64,000 nt of DNA. Source: Owenweeksia sp965229445 (GTDB lineage: Bacteria > Bacteroidota > Bacteroidia > Flavobacteriales > Schleiferiaceae). The stretch covers positions 2,852,001 to 2,916,000 of the forward strand of contig OZ245876.1 in the NCBI GenBank assembly GCA_965229445.1, in the 5' to 3' direction. The notes under the pieces are model-generated. The model was not told the origin of the DNA. It saw only the letters and a list, made by a program, of their open reading frames with translations, and did no database searches. Shown in pieces: positions 42,891 through 51,930 of this stretch (the stretch's first letter is position 1; each line of letters begins with the position of its first letter). The translations under genes were made by a program, and so were the position numbers.

Positions 42891-45377
42891 CTACTTCTCA
42901 CCCAATTTTATCCTCTGCCTTTCTGAATTAGGTATTTCCGCCGCAGCTTTTAGTTTCAAATCAATTCCCAAAAATTCCTGCAATTCCACCATTACAGCTT
43001 CGGGATCGGAGATACAACGATCCAATTCTACATGAAATTGCTGCATATGCGGTTGTTTATCCAGCCAACGAGTCAGACGCTCCTCCTCTTGCTGAAATTT
43101 TAATGCGGTTTCAAAGGGAAAGTGCTTCATCAGCTTTTCACGCTTGTTACCCTTCATTACTCCCTGAGAGACAATCACCTCAGTTAAGGGACGGTGCATC
43201 ACAATCAGTTTGTAATTCTCCGAAGAGGGTAGATATCGCAGTAATGGCAAAACTACCTTCACGGCTTTTCCCCTCACCTCTGATATCCAACTATTGTTCT
43301 TTCCGATCTGCAAGACCTTAGAATGCTCAAAATAGCCATCAGGGTTGTTCGCATCTGGCTGACGTTCCAAATCTACATATACTTCAACCCCCGCTGCTTG
43401 CAGCATGTGCATCATCATGCTGGTGCCTGACCTGGGCCATCCACTTACTACAACTATGGCTCTGGGTGCATGGGCTGTATCAACCCCCTTAAGCTTGAGT
43501 AAAAGCTTTCTGGCGGCATCATGTTTTGGGGCCTGACCCAGACAAATTTCCAGAGCTTTCATCGCCAGTTTATGATCACCCTTATTAAGGGCCACCTGGG
43601 CCAACATATAGTGTGCCCTGGGTTGAAAAAACTGAAGTGATAAACTCGATTCAATTAATTGTGAAGCCCTGACATCATCGCCTCTTTCAAGAAGAGCCTG
43701 CGCCTTGCCCGTCATGGCAAATGCGCTGGTAGCATCTAACGCTAGTGACTTGTCAAAGTACTTAATTGCTAAGCGCAAATCACCGGTAACGAGATATGAC
43801 CTGCCTATCTCATTAAACAATTGTACTGATTCAATACCGCTGGATTCAAGCTCATTGAAATTTCGAATGGCCTCAGCAGCATCACTTCTTGCCAGGGCAA
43901 GCATACCCAATTCAAAGGATACTACACCATTACCTGGGTGCCTCCTAGCCATATCGCTAAGCACATCCTCCCAGCGATCGAGATCCTGAAGATTTTGATA
44001 GGCCTGTGCCAATAGTAATCCAAATCTCAGCTCTTGATGCAAGCTCCATTCATCTGAAATTTCTTTTACTACTTGCTCATACCGGCCACCCTCTAACAGA
44101 CTTAGGTTTCGATTATAAAGCAGTTCCCTTCTTATGTATTCCTCCTTATCAGAATGCGGTAAATCCACATAGCCGATTTCTTCCAATTGATGTAAGATAT
44201 TCTGATCCGCATCTGGCAGATCTTCCAAGAATTCAGGTCTGACCTTTGTGTTCTCCCAGGATGGAATGGCTCCAACTTCCGATGATGTTGGATAAATATC
44301 GAGTTGTACCTGACCTTCCATGTCCTCTCCTACTGGCAGACCAAAATGATGAAGAATTGTGGGCGTTATATCCAATAAGGAACTGCCATAAAGTTGAATT
44401 CCTTCTTTAAAGGAAGGTCCGGATGCTACAAAAATACCGTACTTTCTATGTTCGAGTGCGGGAGCTGCAGGAATATCTGGCAGATTATCAATTCTCCCGA
44501 CGCCGGAATGATAACCATGATCCGAAAGCAGAATTACATCACAATCAGGACCAGCGAGCTGCAATAGACGCTCCAACATCATATCATGAAACTGATAGGC
44601 AGCACTAACCACATCCTTATACCGCTCAAACTCTTCGGGATCTATCCCCTCCATACGGGGAGGATGAAAACGCATGGCCAAATGGGAAAAGTGATCAATT
44701 GCCTCCTGGTACACGGCCATAAAATCCCATTCAGTATGTTCCATTAACCAGGTAGTCACATTATGGATACTGCTACAATGCGCCAGTATTCTCATCACCG
44801 CCTTTAGAATAGGATCCTTCTCAGGGTTAAGCTGTGCGGCTTTAGGAATAAATGGAATGAGATGTGTCAGTTGAAGTTCCGCCGGATGCACTCTAAATTC
44901 ATGCAGCAACTTTTCCAGATTCTCAGGAGAAACCACGGCTTTAGACGCAGGCCACGGTTCTCCGACAGGAGGCGGCTTAAGATGAAATTGGTTGCTCACA
45001 CAAACTCCGTCAATCTTTTCGGCGGGATGAGAAGGCCACCAATTCACCACATTGGTCTTTAATCCAGCTTCATTTAAAATATTCCAAAGAGCCTTGCACT
45101 TTCTGTTAGTACTTCTAACCGGAACTACTCTATCTGTAGTTGCCAGATGTTCTACAAAACCACAAATACCATGATCATAGGCGCGTTTACCGGTGGCAAT
45201 ACTGCTCCATAAGATGGGACTGAGCGTGGGACTTAGACTGGCAATATTGCCACGTACTCCTTGATTGATGAATGACTTCAAAGTAGGCATTTCTCCTGCG
45301 GCCAGCAAAGGTTCTATCACTTGCCAGTCTGCCGCATCCCATCCAATCAGTAATAGTTTTCTTTCTTTCATACTCAT
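42891..45377 (-). CDS. Phosphodiesterase-TPR-sulfotransferase fusion protein
   Basis: An 828-aa, apparently cytoplasmic protein with three parts. Residues about 5-390 are an alkaline-phosphatase-superfamily phosphodiesterase: LLLIGWDAADWQVIEPLL (metal-binding Asp), SPTLSPILWSSIATGKRAYD, AIDHFSH and VILLSDHGYHSG. Residues about 400-630 carry TPR-like helical repeats. Residues 637-828 form a sulfotransferase-like P-loop domain (VVSGWPRSGTSMMMHMLQAAG; VMHRPLTEVI). No signal peptide is present. The combination suggests transfer or cleavage of sulfate or phosphate esters on an unknown carrier. It lies in the same direction as the type IX cargo gene, 34 bases ahead. Confidence 0.8.
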   Translation of the reverse strand: MSMKERKLLLIGWDAADWQVIEPLLAAGEMPTLKSFINQGVRGNIASLSPTLSPILWSSIATGKRAYDHGICGFVEHLATTDRVVPVRSTNRKCKALWNILNEAGLKTNVVNWWPSHPAEKIDGVCVSNQFHLKPPPVGEPWPASKAVVSPENLEKLLHEFRVHPAELQLTHLIPFIPKAAQLNPEKDPILKAVMRILAHCSSIHNVTTWLMEHTEWDFMAVYQEAIDHFSHLAMRFHPPRMEGIDPEEFERYKDVVSAAYQFHDMMLERLLQLAGPDCDVILLSDHGYHSGVGRIDNLPDIPAAPALEHRKYGIFVASGPSFKEGIQLYGSSLLDITPTILHHFGLPVGEDMEGQVQLDIYPTSSEVGAIPSWENTKVRPEFLEDLPDADQNILHQLEEIGYVDLPHSDKEEYIRRELLYNRNLSLLEGGRYEQVVKEISDEWSLHQELRFGLLLAQAYQNLQDLDRWEDVLSDMARRHPGNGVVSFELGMLALARSDAAEAIRNFNELESSGIESVQLFNEIGRSYLVTGDLRLAIKYFDKSLALDATSAFAMTGKAQALLERGDDVRASQLIESSLSLQFFQPRAHYMLAQVALNKGDHKLAMKALEICLGQAPKHDAARKLLLKLKGVDTAHAPRAIVVVSGWPRSGTSMMMHMLQAAGVEVYVDLERQPDANNPDGYFEHSKVLQIGKNNSWISEVRGKAVKVVLPLLRYLPSSENYKLIVMHRPLTEVIVSQGVMKGNKREKLMKHFPFETALKFQQEEERLTRWLDKQPHMQQFHVELDRCISDPEAVMVELQEFLGIDLKLKAAAEIPNSERQRIKLGEK

Positions 45378-45446
45378 AGGCCTTCAAGCCTCAACGCTTC
45401 GCAAAAATGCAGTTATTATTGATATTTTAGCCCAAGGCAGAAACAA

Positions 45447-46691
45447 ATGAGAATAAGTGTCCTGAGAGAAAATATTCGCATTGCCCTTTCTTCGCTGCGA
45501 GGGCAACTATTACGGGCTATTCTAACCGCCCTTATCATCGCTATTGGCATTATGGCCTTAGTGGGGATTCTAACATCTATTGATGCTATAAAGACCTCTT
45601 TATCCGGGCAGTTTGCCCTGATGGGTGCCAACACTTTTACCATCCAAAACCGCGGTCCCAACATAAGAATAAACCGCGAAGGACTACGATACAAACCTTT
45701 TCCAAATATCAGTTATCGTCAGGCACAAGAATTCAAAGCAAAGTTTAAGGATCCCAGAGCCAGTGTTAGCCTGTCCTATATCGCTTCCGCAATCACACAG
45801 GTAAAGTACCAGAATCTGGAAACCGATCCGAACATCACCTTATGGGCGGCAGATGAAAACTATTTAGCCACGGCGGGATATGAAATAGATGAAGGTCGGA
45901 ACTTTACGGAAATTGAGATAGAGCGTGGCTTTCCTATGGCCCTTATTGGTCAGGAAGTGAAGAAAAAACTCTTTGCCGAAGGTGATGCGGTAGGTAAAAG
46001 CATTAAGGTGGGAGGAAACCGGTTAACCGTGATTGGAGTGGTGGCGGAAAAAGGCAATGCTATGGGGTTTGGCGGTGATAAATCGGTGTTTATTCCAATC
46101 ACCAAAGCGCGTTCAATGTTAGGTCGACCCAATCAAACCTATGCAGTGAATGTCATGGCCAAGGAGGAAGAGGAACTAGATGACATTATTGCTGAAGCCA
46201 CTTCAACCATGAGGATTGTAAGACATTTAAAGCCTCTCGAGGAAGATAGCTTTTACATCACCAAGAGTGATAACTTATCGCAAACCTTGCTCGAGAATCT
46301 GCAGTACGTAACCTTGGCCGCGGTTATTATTGGCATTATCACCATGCTGGGTGCGGCTATCGCCTTGATGAATATCATGTTAGTATCTGTAACAGAACGT
46401 ACGGCTGAAATAGGAATACGCAAAGCAATAGGTGCCCGGGCGGGTGTTATTCGCAATCAGTTTCTTACCGAAGCGGTTTTAATCTGTCTTTTGGGAGGGA
46501 TTGCCGGTATGATATTAGGCATAGTGATGGGCAATGTGGTAGCCGGGTTTATAGGTGCCAGCTTCGTCATTCCCTGGATGTGGATGATGATGGCCACCAT
46601 TCTTTGTTTTTTCACCGGATTGATCTCAGGATACTATCCCGCTTCCAAAGCTTCCTCACTTGATCCAATTGAATCTTTGCGGCACGAGTAG
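45447..46691 (+). CDS. MacB/FtsX-type ABC transporter permease
   Basis: A 414-aa protein. One N-terminal membrane segment (about 20-42, ILTALIIAIGIMALVGIL) is followed by the periplasmic MacB domain (about 45-240). The FtsX permease region has three C-terminal helices (about 280-310, 335-360 and 370-395), with MLVSVTERTAEIGIRKAIGAR as the conserved cytoplasmic loop. No ATPase gene lies beside it, so the ATP-binding partner is encoded elsewhere. A terminator follows within 20 bases. It is likely part of a lipoprotein or efflux system. Confidence 0.9.
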   Translation: MRISVLRENIRIALSSLRGQLLRAILTALIIAIGIMALVGILTSIDAIKTSLSGQFALMGANTFTIQNRGPNIRINREGLRYKPFPNISYRQAQEFKAKFKDPRASVSLSYIASAITQVKYQNLETDPNITLWAADENYLATAGYEIDEGRNFTEIEIERGFPMALIGQEVKKKLFAEGDAVGKSIKVGGNRLTVIGVVAEKGNAMGFGGDKSVFIPITKARSMLGRPNQTYAVNVMAKEEEELDDIIAEATSTMRIVRHLKPLEEDSFYITKSDNLSQTLLENLQYVTLAAVIIGIITMLGAAIALMNIMLVSVTERTAEIGIRKAIGARAGVIRNQFLTEAVLICLLGGIAGMILGIVMGNVVAGFIGASFVIPWMWMMMATILCFFTGLISGYYPASKASSLDPIESLRHE

Positions 46692-46707
46692 CACCCTGAT
46701 AAAAGAA

Positions 46708-46729
46708 AACCCCGAACAAAGTCGGGGTT
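46708..46729 (+). terminator. Intrinsic terminator after the ABC permease gene
   Basis: AACCCCGA (46708-46715) and TCGGGGTT (46722-46729) form a perfect 8-bp stem with loop ACAAAG, followed by ATTCCTT. Located 16 bases after the stop codon. Confidence 0.75.
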
Positions 46730-46899
46730 ATTCCTTAGGTTAGGTTTAGAAACTTGATGCCACTTCTATTTCTCGTGGGTAGTTGCTTATTGTAAGATTT
46801 ATACCACGAATTTACTTTACTGATTAACAGATAATTACTAATTCCAAAACCTACGTATTATTCCCATTTTTGGAATCTAGATGAAATATGGGAATAAAA

Positions 46900-46921
46900 A
46901 AATCCCCACAGAGGGGGATTT
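46900..46921 (-). terminator. Intrinsic terminator of the rpsF-rpsR-rplI operon
   Basis: AAATCCCC (46900-46907) and GGGGATTT (46914-46921) form an 8-bp stem around ACAGAG. On the minus strand the stem is followed by a run of T residues, as expected downstream of rplI (stop at 46945). Confidence 0.8.
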
Positions 46922-46944
46922 TAATCTCGAGAATAAGGTGGGAC

Positions 46945-47400
46945 TTACTTGCCAGCCTCGCCCACTACTTCAAATTCAAAATCTACCATCACTTCACGGT
47001 GTAATCTCACCGCGGCGCGGTAAGGACCGGTTGCTTTGATTGTACCCCCTTGAATTTGGATAAATTTGCGATCAATATGATGACCCAGCTTAGCAAATTC
47101 CTCAGCCAGGTTAGCATTATTGATGGAGCCAAATAATTTATTGCCCTTTCCAACTTTCGCTACAATTTTCATATCGATCTCATTGATAGCTTCGGCTGTT
47201 TTACGAGCATCTTCAATTACTTTCTCTTCCTTGTGAGCTCTTTGACGCAGAGTTTCGTCTAACATCTTTTTAGCTCCAGGGGTAGCCATTTCAGCATATC
47301 CGAATGGAATGAGATAATTGCGTCCGTATCCGGGTTTAACCTCAACTACATCGTCAGCATAACCCAGGTGTTCTACGTCTTTCTTCAGTATTACTTCCAT
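46945..47400 (-). CDS. rplI: 50S ribosomal protein bL9
   Basis: A 151-aa protein with the N-terminal rRNA-binding domain (MEVILKKDVEHLGYADD, then VEVKPGYGRNYLIPFGYA) and the long connecting helix (KMLDETLRQRAHKEEKVIED) to the C-terminal domain (KLFGSINNANLAEEFAKLGH). Length is standard. It is last in the rpsF-rpsR-rplI operon, ten bases behind rpsR, and ends before a strong terminator. Confidence 0.97.
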   Translation of the reverse strand: MEVILKKDVEHLGYADDVVEVKPGYGRNYLIPFGYAEMATPGAKKMLDETLRQRAHKEEKVIEDARKTAEAINEIDMKIVAKVGKGNKLFGSINNANLAEEFAKLGHHIDRKFIQIQGGTIKATGPYRAAVRLHREVMVDFEFEVVGEAGK

Positions 47401-47410
47401 GCTGCCTAGA

Positions 47411-47698
47411 TTATTTAAGGTTATCGGTAACGTATGGCATCAATGCCAAATGACGTGCTCTTTTAATAGCAGTGGCCACTTTGCGCTGATACTTCAATGA
47501 TGTTCCGGTAATGCGACGAGGTAGGATTTTACCTTGCTCATTCACAAATTGCGTAAGGAAATTGGTATCCTTATAGTCTACATACTTGAGTCCATATCGC
47601 AAGAAGCGGTCATACTTTTCACGCTTACCGGTGTCAATTTTCAGGGGTTGGAGGTATCGGATTTCCGATTGATTCGCTCCTGTTTCTAATTCTGCCAT
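47411..47698 (-). CDS. rpsR: 30S ribosomal protein bS18
   Basis: A 95-aa protein. YLQPLKIDTGKREKYDRFLR opens the conserved part and KILPRRITGTSLKYQRKVATAI, then KRARHLALMPYV, are typical of bS18. It binds 16S rRNA jointly with bS6. The acidic N-terminal extension (AELETGANQSEI) is longer than in many bacteria and common in this phylum. Spacing to rpsF is 11 bases. Confidence 0.96.
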   Translation of the reverse strand: MAELETGANQSEIRYLQPLKIDTGKREKYDRFLRYGLKYVDYKDTNFLTQFVNEQGKILPRRITGTSLKYQRKVATAIKRARHLALMPYVTDNLK

Positions 47699-47709
47699 TT
47701 TCTAAATCT

Positions 47710-48045
47710 TTAAGCGTTTTGCATTTTCTTTCTTCTGGTCTTGGCAAATTCCACGTGATGTTTGTCCATTCTCATGGTTAGGAAACGCATGATGCGCTCA
47801 TCGCGCTTCATCTCAACTTCCATGGCTTCAATTGCGTCACCGGGAGCCTGAAATTCCATCAAATGGTAGAAACCACTGCGTTTGTGCTGAATTGGGTAAG
47901 CAAGCTTGCGCAAGCCCCAATTCTCCTCATGCAGCACTTTGCCTGTCCTCGCTTCGAGGAGGCCTTTGAACTTGTCGACCGTTTCCCTTACCTGTTCCTC
48001 AGATAAGACGGGATTCATGATGAAAACGGATTCGTACTGATTCAT
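47710..48045 (-). CDS. rpsF: 30S ribosomal protein bS6
   Basis: A 111-aa protein. YESVFIMNPVLSEEQVRETV and the GKVLHEENWGLRKLAYPI segment (about 36-53) are conserved bS6 features, and KRDERIMRFLTMRMDKH closes the fold. It heads the operon with bS18 and bL9. The S6:S18 complex often represses this operon through its leader; a small hairpin lies in the leader (48077-48094) but the canonical CCG-box structure is not evident. Confidence 0.96.
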   Translation of the reverse strand: MNQYESVFIMNPVLSEEQVRETVDKFKGLLEARTGKVLHEENWGLRKLAYPIQHKRSGFYHLMEFQAPGDAIEAMEVEMKRDERIMRFLTMRMDKHHVEFAKTRRKKMQNA

Positions 48046-48076
48046 CTGTTAATGATTTAATTTTTAAATACTTAGA

Positions 48077-48094
48077 TCCTTTTTCGCAAAAGGA
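48077..48094 (-). promoter_or_regulatory. Leader hairpin of the rpsF operon
   Basis: On the minus strand TCCTTTT pairs with AAAAGGA around a short loop within the leader, about 30 bases before the rpsF start. It may take part in S6:S18 control, but the known motif is not clearly matched. Confidence 0.3.
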
Positions 48095-48097
48095 CGG

Positions 48098-48105
48098 CAA
48101 AAATA
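48098..48105 (-). promoter_or_regulatory. -7 promoter element of the rpsF operon
   Basis: Reading TATTTTTG on the minus strand, it matches TAnnTTTG about 53 bases before the rpsF start codon. Confidence 0.5.
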
Positions 48106-48205
48106 AGCATTTTTACGATCACACCATAACGTAGAGCTTAAAGCTTTTAAATGAGCTAAGCTGCTTGTAATCAGTAAGCCGACCGTACTATTTACTTTGG
48201 ATTAT

Positions 48206-49348
48206 CTAGGACCTGGTCTTTCGTCTATGGACAATTTGGTACCCAAAGCCAAATTCAATCCAGTCAGCCGCCGCACCATTAAGCGTTTTCAAGGCCACCT
48301 GGGCATATAATCTATCCCACAAATCATACTTCACACCGGGTCTCATAAATATGGACCCCATGCGGTTTTCTGGAGCGGCAATGTACGTGCCTAGCTGCGC
48401 ACGAAGCGTAAGTTTCCAGAATCTAAAATCATAACCTAAATGACCGGCTATCATGTTTGGATCATGGCCACCTGGACTTAAACTGCCGTCGTAGAAATAA
48501 TCCAAACCCACTGTTGCGCCATGTTTATTGCTAAAAAAGTGTTGGAAATCTAAAATACCACTGAAATTAAAGTGATGATTATCCGTACCGGCATCTTCCA
48601 AATTTTGGCTGGCACCAAAGCCTACTGTGGCCAGAATATTATTCTCATTAAGTAGCTTTTTACGCCGTTTCACCTTTGAGTAATCGGCTCGCACGGGCAG
48701 AAGCTTTTCCGGTCTTATTCCGGGGGCATACTTCTTTTGGCCGGTGTGGAAGTGATATCGAGCTCCAATATTTAACCCAAACATATTCAAGCCGTAATTA
48801 GGCTGATAAGTTCTACCGTTGCTAAAGTGGGTGAAGTCTACCCCGTATAGCAAGTCAATTTCCCTATTGAGGGCATAATTAAAGCCAAAATTCAAATTAA
48901 AGTAAACGGCCGTCCTGGCACCAATAGCATCATTTGTGGGATTGTTATCCGGATTATAAGGATTTAGTCCATAGGTTAAACCCACGGCCAGTTCAGGATT
49001 GAAACTATTGCGCTTATGTTTACCTACGGGCCAGCCAAAAAAGCCATAGAGCGCATTTGGTTGACCAAATACGGAAGGATCTCCAATGGTACCTGTGTAC
49101 CAACCAAGGCCGAAATACGGAAAGTTGTAATCGTGATGCCATTCCTGACTGCCATTGGTTTGCCATCCCAGCCTGAACTCCAAGGCTCCATAGCCATACT
49201 GTAGAGCTTCACTAAGACTTTGACCGGTGTAGAGGTGAGAACCAGAATGAAGTTTTACATCCGTAAACATCAATTTACCCTCTTGTGCAAAAACATTTCC
49301 CGCTAACAATAATCCTACGGAAAGCCTAAATAGTAAGGGCATATGCAT
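48206..49348 (-). CDS. PagL-like acyloxyacyl hydrolase / lipid A deacylase
   Basis: A 380-aa protein with a signal peptide (MPLLFRLSVGLLLAGNVFAQ). The mature part is a beta-barrel-like domain with the PagL/DUF family features: RSHLYTGQSL-like KLHSGSHLYTG, YFGLGWYTGTIGDPS, GYGFFGWPVG and YGVDFTHFSNGRTYQPNYG (about 162-180), which includes the catalytic His-Ser pair. Such enzymes remove a 3-O-acyl chain from lipid A in the outer membrane. A C-terminal extension of similar barrel strands is longer than in enterobacterial PagL. Catalysis is inferred, not shown. Confidence 0.8.
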   Translation of the reverse strand: MHMPLLFRLSVGLLLAGNVFAQEGKLMFTDVKLHSGSHLYTGQSLSEALQYGYGALEFRLGWQTNGSQEWHHDYNFPYFGLGWYTGTIGDPSVFGQPNALYGFFGWPVGKHKRNSFNPELAVGLTYGLNPYNPDNNPTNDAIGARTAVYFNLNFGFNYALNREIDLLYGVDFTHFSNGRTYQPNYGLNMFGLNIGARYHFHTGQKKYAPGIRPEKLLPVRADYSKVKRRKKLLNENNILATVGFGASQNLEDAGTDNHHFNFSGILDFQHFFSNKHGATVGLDYFYDGSLSPGGHDPNMIAGHLGYDFRFWKLTLRAQLGTYIAAPENRMGSIFMRPGVKYDLWDRLYAQVALKTLNGAAADWIEFGFGYQIVHRRKTRS

Positions 49349-49384
49349 TCAAATTATTTGGCCAAAGTTACAAAACAACTAAGG

Positions 49385-50122
49385 CTAGAGTTGCAACAGA
49401 TCCTTTAGTTTCTGGTACCCACTGCGGCTCACCGGTACTCTTTCCCCATTCTTTAATAAGGCAACATGAGCATTCTTCTCGTAAGGATCTATGCGTTCAA
49501 TGTGCATGAGGTTTACCAGGTGAGAACGGTGCACCCTCACAAAGTGATCAGCAGACAAGCCCTCTTCAAAGTTTTTTAAAGTTTGCTTCTTCATGAAATT
49601 ACCTTGCTTTGAAAACACCTTAACGTAATCGTCATCCGCTTCTAATCTCACCACCTCTTCTACCGGAATTATCCTGATTTTGGCACCATCCTTTATGACT
49701 ACCCGATCCGCTGATTGTGTTTTAGATCTCGAATGATCCGCCACTGCTGCCGCATTTGATTTTTTTTCTTCCGGCCGTTCTAAAAACTTTTGTACCGCTT
49801 GATGAAAGCGTGCCTCAGAGTAGGGCTTTAGAAGATAGTCTACCGCGTTCTTTTCAAATGCTTGAATGGCATATTCGTCAAAGGCCGTGGTAAAAATTAT
49901 GGCGGGTGGATCTTCGAGTAGCTCCAACATTTCAAAGCCAGTTATTTTGGGCATTTGCACATCAAGAAATACCAGATCCGGCTTTTTCTCTGCTATGGCT
50001 TTCATGCCCTCAAAGCCATCATGGCAGCGACCTATTACTTCAATGCTTTCAAAATCCTGCAGGTATTCCTGCACCAGATCACAAGCCAAAGGCTCATCAT
50101 CAATTATCAGCGCTTTGAACAT
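49385..50122 (-). CDS. LytTR-type response regulator
   Basis: A 245-aa protein. The receiver domain (1-120) has the acidic pocket DDE (8-10), phosphoacceptor Asp 54 (VFLDVQMP), Thr in FTTAFDEYA and Lys in YLLKPYS. A charged linker leads to the LytTR DNA-binding domain (about 145-245: RVVIKDGAKIRIIPVEEVVRLEAD-type start, VRVHRSHLVNLMHIERIDPY). It overlaps the sensor gene by 23 bases, so the pair is translationally coupled. It would regulate envelope genes. Confidence 0.93.
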   Translation of the reverse strand: MFKALIIDDEPLACDLVQEYLQDFESIEVIGRCHDGFEGMKAIAEKKPDLVFLDVQMPKITGFEMLELLEDPPAIIFTTAFDEYAIQAFEKNAVDYLLKPYSEARFHQAVQKFLERPEEKKSNAAAVADHSRSKTQSADRVVIKDGAKIRIIPVEEVVRLEADDDYVKVFSKQGNFMKKQTLKNFEEGLSADHFVRVHRSHLVNLMHIERIDPYEKNAHVALLKNGERVPVSRSGYQKLKDLLQL

Positions 50123-51155
50123 TTGTATTGGGTATTTTAATTTTTACTTTAAAGATATGCTCACTTAGGCTAACTTCCAGGAGATCAGCGCGACCAAAGA
50201 GCAAGTACAATCTTCTTTTCACCGAGCTAAGTCCGAAGCCTGTGCCGGTGTTAGATCTCCGATCATCCTCAAATGGATTGCTCACAGACAGAACCAGATA
50301 CTTGTCTACCTTATGGCAAGTTAATCGTATTACCAAATCCTTTAAGGTGCCGTAAAGCCCATGTTTGATAGCATTTTCCAATAGTGGTTGGAGAATTAAG
50401 GGTGGAATTTCCCAATCTTGAAGTGCTTCGTCACAATCTATTTCTACTTTCAATCGATGACCAAAACGGACCTGTTCAATTTCAAGATAAAGCCTTAAGT
50501 GCTCCATCTCTTCTCGCAACGAAATAAAACTTTGATCGTCTCGCCTCATTGTACTCCGTAAAAAATCAGACAATTGACTAATCATAGCCCTGGCTTCTTT
50601 AGGACGACTGCCGATAAGTGAATTGATGGAGTTAAGGCTGTTGAACAGGAAGTGTGGTTGGAGCTGCTGTCTCAACTTAAATAGCTCCGCCTCTTTGGCC
50701 ATGCGATCCGTTTCTTGTTGCCTGCGCTCATTTTCCTGTTTTCTGCCCAATTGATACCAAAGCATGCTAAAACCGGTAGCCCCAACCATTAGCAGATAAG
50801 AAACACTAAGACGATAAAGGCTACTGGCATCCAGGAATACGTGATAGCCCGGAACCAGAATAAAAAAATTAAGCAGCCATAAAGTAAGTTTATGCAGCAG
50901 ATAAGCCAGAACTGCAGGTGCCACTATTGTGATAAAAAAGCGGCCTTTTTCGGGTTGATAAAAGGCCAGGGTATTTATGATCCCAAAAGACAAGAGAGCC
51001 AGAAGTGTCCAGCTTAAGATAGCATCAATGGCCAGGCCACCTATAGGCAGTCCCAGCCATTCTCGTAATCCCAATATTTGTAAAAGTATGAGGCCTACGG
51101 TTACCCCAAAATAGTACACCGAATTAAGACGGTATGTAAGCGGGTTGGTTATCAA
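50100..51155 (-). CDS. LytS-type sensor histidine kinase
   Basis: A 351-aa protein. Four hydrophobic segments lie in the first 130 residues, followed by a coiled-coil region and the His_kinase domain with phosphoacceptor His in QPHFLFNSLNSINSL (about 168-182). The GHKL ATPase part has ENAIKHGL (about 270) and GTGFGLSSVKRRL near 320. No extracellular sensing domain is visible, so it probably detects membrane state. It is coupled to the LytTR regulator downstream and lies 22 bases behind the LiaF-like gene. Confidence 0.92.
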   Translation of the reverse strand: MITNPLTYRLNSVYYFGVTVGLILLQILGLREWLGLPIGGLAIDAILSWTLLALLSFGIINTLAFYQPEKGRFFITIVAPAVLAYLLHKLTLWLLNFFILVPGYHVFLDASSLYRLSVSYLLMVGATGFSMLWYQLGRKQENERRQQETDRMAKEAELFKLRQQLQPHFLFNSLNSINSLIGSRPKEARAMISQLSDFLRSTMRRDDQSFISLREEMEHLRLYLEIEQVRFGHRLKVEIDCDEALQDWEIPPLILQPLLENAIKHGLYGTLKDLVIRLTCHKVDKYLVLSVSNPFEDDRRSNTGTGFGLSSVKRRLYLLFGRADLLEVSLSEHIFKVKIKIPNTNVQSADN

Positions 51156-51177
51156 TGCCGGTCAATGAGCAGCTAAT

Positions 51178-51930
51178 TTAGTAACTCGCGATGTCTATTC
51201 CACCAAACACCACCGTTCCGGTAATAATAAAGGTTTTTTCATCGGGTAATACCTGCACCGCTGAGTAGCGTTTATCTTCCACTCCGGCCAGGATACTCGT
51301 CACCTCAGTACGCACCTCCCAGTTTTTGGGGACAATTAATTTTAGCCCTCCAAACACTACCGTTACATCCAATACAGCCTCTTTTTCAAAATCCGCCTGA
51401 AGCAAGTTGAGTTCAGTTCCACCAAATACCGTAACGGATTCTCCTCCTTTCAGGTTCTTCGACATAATGGTGCGCTTAAGGCCATTGAAAATACTGACTA
51501 TATCCAAAACATCATCCCGTCCGAAGGTGCCGGTTCCTGAGCCTACTTCAACATTCGGATCTCCATTTCCCGGTGCATCATGTTTTTTTTTACCCCATCG
51601 GGATTTCGGTTTAAATATGATTATCAAACCAATGGCAATTACGAGTACCGGCCAGAAGTATTGACGCACTTCATAGGGGATGAAATAGATGTCATTGATG
51701 AGAAAAATGGTACCGATACCAATGAGAATCCAGGAAGCAGCATTTTTAAAGCTGTTGCCCACACCAATGCTCACTCCAATGATAATCAGGATCATCTGCC
51801 AGCTGAATATCCAACCTGGCAAGTGTACACCAGCCTTGCGTAAGAGCCAAATCACCCCTAGCAGTATTATGAATAAACCCGTATAAAGTGCGCTATTGCC
51901 TCTCTTTCGTTTTATTTGCTCAGGTCTCAT
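51178..51930 (-). CDS. LiaF-like membrane protein (DUF5668 plus LiaF C-terminal domain)
   Basis: A 250-aa protein. Four closely spaced membrane segments fill residues 15-110 (LYTGLFIILLGVIWLLRKAG, WQMILIIIGVSIGVGN). The C-terminal part (about 140-250) is beta-rich with repeated VFGGTELN / VVFGGLKLI / VVFGGIDI units, the fold of LiaF-type envelope-stress regulators. In Gram-positive bacteria LiaF inhibits a sensor kinase; here it lies directly upstream of a LytS/LytTR pair on the same strand, suggesting an equivalent three-part module. Confidence 0.85.
   Translation of the reverse strand: MRPEQIKRKRGNSALYTGLFIILLGVIWLLRKAGVHLPGWIFSWQMILIIIGVSIGVGNSFKNAASWILIGIGTIFLINDIYFIPYEVRQYFWPVLVIAIGLIIIFKPKSRWGKKKHDAPGNGDPNVEVGSGTGTFGRDDVLDIVSIFNGLKRTIMSKNLKGGESVTVFGGTELNLLQADFEKEAVLDVTVVFGGLKLIVPKNWEVRTEVTSILAGVEDKRYSAVQVLPDEKTFIITGTVVFGGIDIASY

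Noticed and set aside
48077..48094. Canonical S6:S18 ribosomal leader
   Set aside because: Only a short hairpin is visible; the CCG-containing bulged structure could not be matched, so it is reported at low confidence only.
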